From assembly GCA_020048295.1 (NCBI GenBank), contig JAIFMT010000139.1, forward strand, positions 1 to 6,094: 6,094 nucleotides of DNA. Reading direction: 5' to 3'. This document shows positions 5,812 to 6,094 of this stretch, one piece after another; the first letter of the stretch is position 1; each line of letters begins with the position of its first letter. A program made the translations under genes and the position numbers. Below the pieces are notes generated by a model, which saw only the letters and a program-made list of their open reading frames with translations, made no database searches and had not been told where the DNA came from. Source of the stretch: Rhodoferax sp. (GTDB taxonomy: Bacteria; Pseudomonadota; Gammaproteobacteria; Burkholderiales; Burkholderiaceae).

Positions 5812-6094
5812 ATGAAGAAGATCGTTGCATTGTTGTGTTTTGCCATGTTGACGCTGTTTGCCGCGCCGTGGGCGCACGCCGAAGACTTCAAAGACCTGCG
5901 CGCCCGGATGACCGTGGCGCGTGAAACCCTGGTCACAATGACCGTCGACAAGGCCAAGCGTGGCCCTGAGCAACAAAAACTCGTCAAAGACACGGCAGAT
6001 GCCGCCAGCGCCCTGCTCGGCAAACTCAAGGCACCCGCCGGCAAAGAGGCCCAGTTCAAAGACCTCGTCGATACCTGGGGTGCCTTCAAGAAAA
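5812..6094 (+). CDS. Secreted helical protein of unknown function (partial, 3' end missing)
   Basis: The reading frame runs open to the end of the window and gives 94 codons without a stop. The N-terminus is a classical Sec signal peptide: MKK, a hydrophobic core (IVALLCFAMLTLFAA), then PWAHA with expected cleavage after Ala23 before Glu-Asp. Cys9 lies within the hydrophobic core and not in a lipobox, so it is probably periplasmic and not a lipoprotein. The mature part is rich in Lys, Ala, Glu and Asp with heptad-like spacing (DFKDLRARMTVARETLV, EQQKLVKDTADAASALL, AQFKDLVDTWGAFKK), suggesting a helical bundle. I do not recognise the family. It is separated from cheA by 180 bases with a repeat, so it is probably its own transcription unit and need not belong to chemotaxis. 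Confidence 0.8.
   Translation, partial: MKKIVALLCFAMLTLFAAPWAHAEDFKDLRARMTVARETLVTMTVDKAKRGPEQQKLVKDTADAASALLGKLKAPAGKEAQFKDLVDTWGAFKK

Noticed and set aside
1..6094. CRISPR array, tRNA, rRNA or insertion sequence
   Set aside because: No regularly spaced repeats, no cloverleaf or rRNA segment, and no transposase frame or terminal inverted repeats were seen.

Overview
The window is a chemotaxis signalling cluster read entirely on the + strand, from what looks like a betaproteobacterium of the family Comamonadaceae (Rhodoferax/Polaromonas/Acidovorax-like). The placement is inference. It rests on high-GC codon use, on a methyl-accepting chemotaxis protein (MCP) whose Cache domain follows the signalling domain, and on two copies of an intergenic repeat that I recall from Comamonadaceae genomes.

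Layout: (1) bases 1-103 hold a possible C-terminal tail of an upstream gene and a short leader. (2) 104-487 is a single-domain CheY-like response regulator. (3) 532-2049 is an MCP with two membrane helices, almost no periplasmic loop, a canonical signalling hairpin and a C-terminal Cache domain that should be cytoplasmic. (4) 2046-2618 is a helical CheZ-like protein that overlaps the MCP stop by four bases. Its expected C-terminus is found in the next reading frame (about 2551-2658), so the gene appears frameshifted. (5) 2671-3039 is a second, classical CheY. (6) 3053-3091 is an intergenic repeat. (7) 3119-3406 is a small STAS-domain protein. (8) 3421-5631 is a full-length CheA kinase with an unusual pair of 24-residue motifs in its central linker. 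(9) 5632-5811 is a non-coding gap with a second, inverted copy of the repeat. (10) From 5812 to the window end runs the start of a secreted, helical protein of unknown function.

Expected working: the MCP senses a signal, probably through its Cache domain, and controls CheA autophosphorylation on His52. CheA passes phosphate to one or both CheY-like regulators (Asp57 and Asp53), and the CheZ-like protein would remove it. The STAS protein is probably a non-phosphorylatable protein-interaction partner. No cheW, cheR, cheB or cheD lies in the window, so the coupling and adaptation proteins must be encoded elsewhere.

Most worth checking: the frameshift that removes the presumed CheY-docking tail of the CheZ-like protein; the MshEN-like tandem motif in CheA, which could link the kinase to cyclic di-GMP; and the cytoplasmic C-terminal Cache domain of the MCP.
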